Source of the DNA: a bacterium
Lineage (GTDB): Bacteria > Verrucomicrobiota > Verrucomicrobiia > Opitutales > UBA953
DNA length: 15,853 bases
Assembly: GCA_009926645.1 (NCBI GenBank)
Contig: RFOO01000005.1
Location: 1 to 15,853 of the forward strand
Direction: 5' to 3'
Positions 15,302 through 15,853 of this stretch are shown here, in pieces. The stretch's first letter is position 1. Each line of letters begins with the position of its first letter. Made by a program: the position numbers and the translations under genes. The notes under the pieces were generated by a model. That model had not been told where the DNA came from, ran no database searches, and saw only the letters and a list, made by a program, of their open reading frames with translations.

Positions 15302-15853
15302 TTATCTCCACTCATGCTTAGGATAGCGACCTTTTAAATCTTTTTTTACCTGCTCGTAAGACCCCTTCCAGAAGGCATCCAAATCGGTTGTCCGTTGCTG
15401 AGTTCGGCGAGCAGGCGATTGTATACACACGATGAGTGGAATTTTTCCTTGGCACACCCTTAACTTGACACCTGAAACATCATAAAGTTCCTGCACGGTG
15501 GCCTCAATCAATGCCTCGCCACTTGGGGTATATTCAATGGCTACGGGAGTTTTTTTACGGGGTAGAACCAGTTTTTCAGGGCAATACGCATCCAACGTCA
15601 TTGCCTGGACCTCGTCTAGCCACCCCCTGGCAACCGACATCACTGGTCGATCTTTAATGTCTTTGTAAGCAACAGCCCCAGCACAAATCTGTTCAACCAC
15701 CAGCCGACGCCCCTCTTCATCAAAAAGGGGGACAGCACATTCCGGACAATGCTTAGCCAAAAAATTCACCCGACAAATCCAACGATCGACTGTCGCATCC
15801 CATCGCTCCAATTCAAGCCGACCTGCCATCACTTCTGTGGCCAAAATTTGGCT
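15302..15853 (-). CDS. hrpB: ATP-dependent helicase HrpB, C-terminal part, cut by right edge
   Basis: The open frame enters from the right edge (SQILATEVMAG...) and shows only about the last 183 residues; the DEAH helicase core lies outside. An apparent TTG start at 15844 is internal to the gene and is not used. The visible part is the HrpB C-terminal domain: LERWDATVDRWICRVNFLAK, CPECAVPLFDEEGRR, CPEKLVLPRKKTPVAIEYTP, QELYDVSG and the end DLDAFWKGSYEQVKKDLKGR followed by YPKHEW. The final FW-x-GSY-x-x-x-K-x-x-x-GRYPKH-W block is a hallmark of the family, a DExH-type helicase of unclear physiological role. It is the first gene of the leftward string that continues with the glycosidase. Confidence 0.93.
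   Translation of the reverse strand, partial: SQILATEVMAGRLELERWDATVDRWICRVNFLAKHCPECAVPLFDEEGRRLVVEQICAGAVAYKDIKDRPVMSVARGWLDEVQAMTLDAYCPEKLVLPRKKTPVAIEYTPSGEALIEATVQELYDVSGVKLRVCQGKIPLIVCIQSPARRTQQRTTDLDAFWKGSYEQVKKDLKGRYPKHEWR

Noticed and set aside
15842..15844. TTG start of a separate 180-residue gene at 15844
   Set aside because: The frame stays open to the window edge and the sequence is the HrpB C-terminal domain, so this is an internal codon of a longer gene.
1..15853. Mobile element, prophage, CRISPR or defence island
   Set aside because: I found no transposase, integrase, direct-repeat array, tRNA attachment site or toxin-antitoxin pair; gene content is mainly housekeeping and packing is regular.

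Overview
This window looks like chromosomal sequence from a Verrucomicrobiota bacterium, most likely near Opitutales. That placement is inference: it rests on the protein style (a type III glutamine synthetase, a cytosolic-type malate dehydrogenase, a Tat-lipoprotein GH128-like hydrolase, DUF481 and DUF362 proteins), moderate GC, and an almost complete lack of Shine-Dalgarno sequences. No 16S or other decisive marker is present. Coding density is high and no stretch over 300 bases lacks a gene. I see no tRNA, rRNA, CRISPR array, insertion sequence, integrase or phage gene.

Left part (1-4960): an HtrA-like serine protease, cut by the left edge, lies 32 bases downstream of the chromosome condensin gene smc on the minus strand. 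The ribosomal protein gene rpsU (bS21) is divergent from smc. Its rho-independent terminator faces the terminator of glutamine synthetase, and the two T-tracts are nearly back to back.

Middle (4981-9446): a type III glutamine synthetase gene (glnN type) is transcribed leftward. Its upstream region holds a good match to a sigma-54 -24/-12 promoter, plus an AT-rich dyad at a distance suited to an activator site. Upstream of that is a DUF481 outer-membrane beta-barrel gene. Divergent from it is an FAD-dependent protoporphyrinogen/coproporphyrinogen oxidase (heme synthesis).

Right part (9443-15853): a TetA-like MFS transporter is convergent with the heme gene, and the two stop codons share one TTAA. 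Next comes a plus-strand pair, a secreted DUF362-like protein and a sugar-transferase with a variant DXD motif, with only 8 bases between them. A leftward gene string follows: hrpB helicase (cut by the right edge), a Tat-exported GH128-like glycosidase lipoprotein, a DnaQ-like exonuclease starting with GTG one base after the previous stop, and malate dehydrogenase.

Most of the window is housekeeping. I did not find a clear new defence or mobile system. The points most worth following are the sigma-54-like glnA promoter, the anti-Shine-Dalgarno-like tracts just before the rpsU start, the DUF362/glycosyltransferase pair with its altered DXD motif, and an acidic insertion near the head of SMC.
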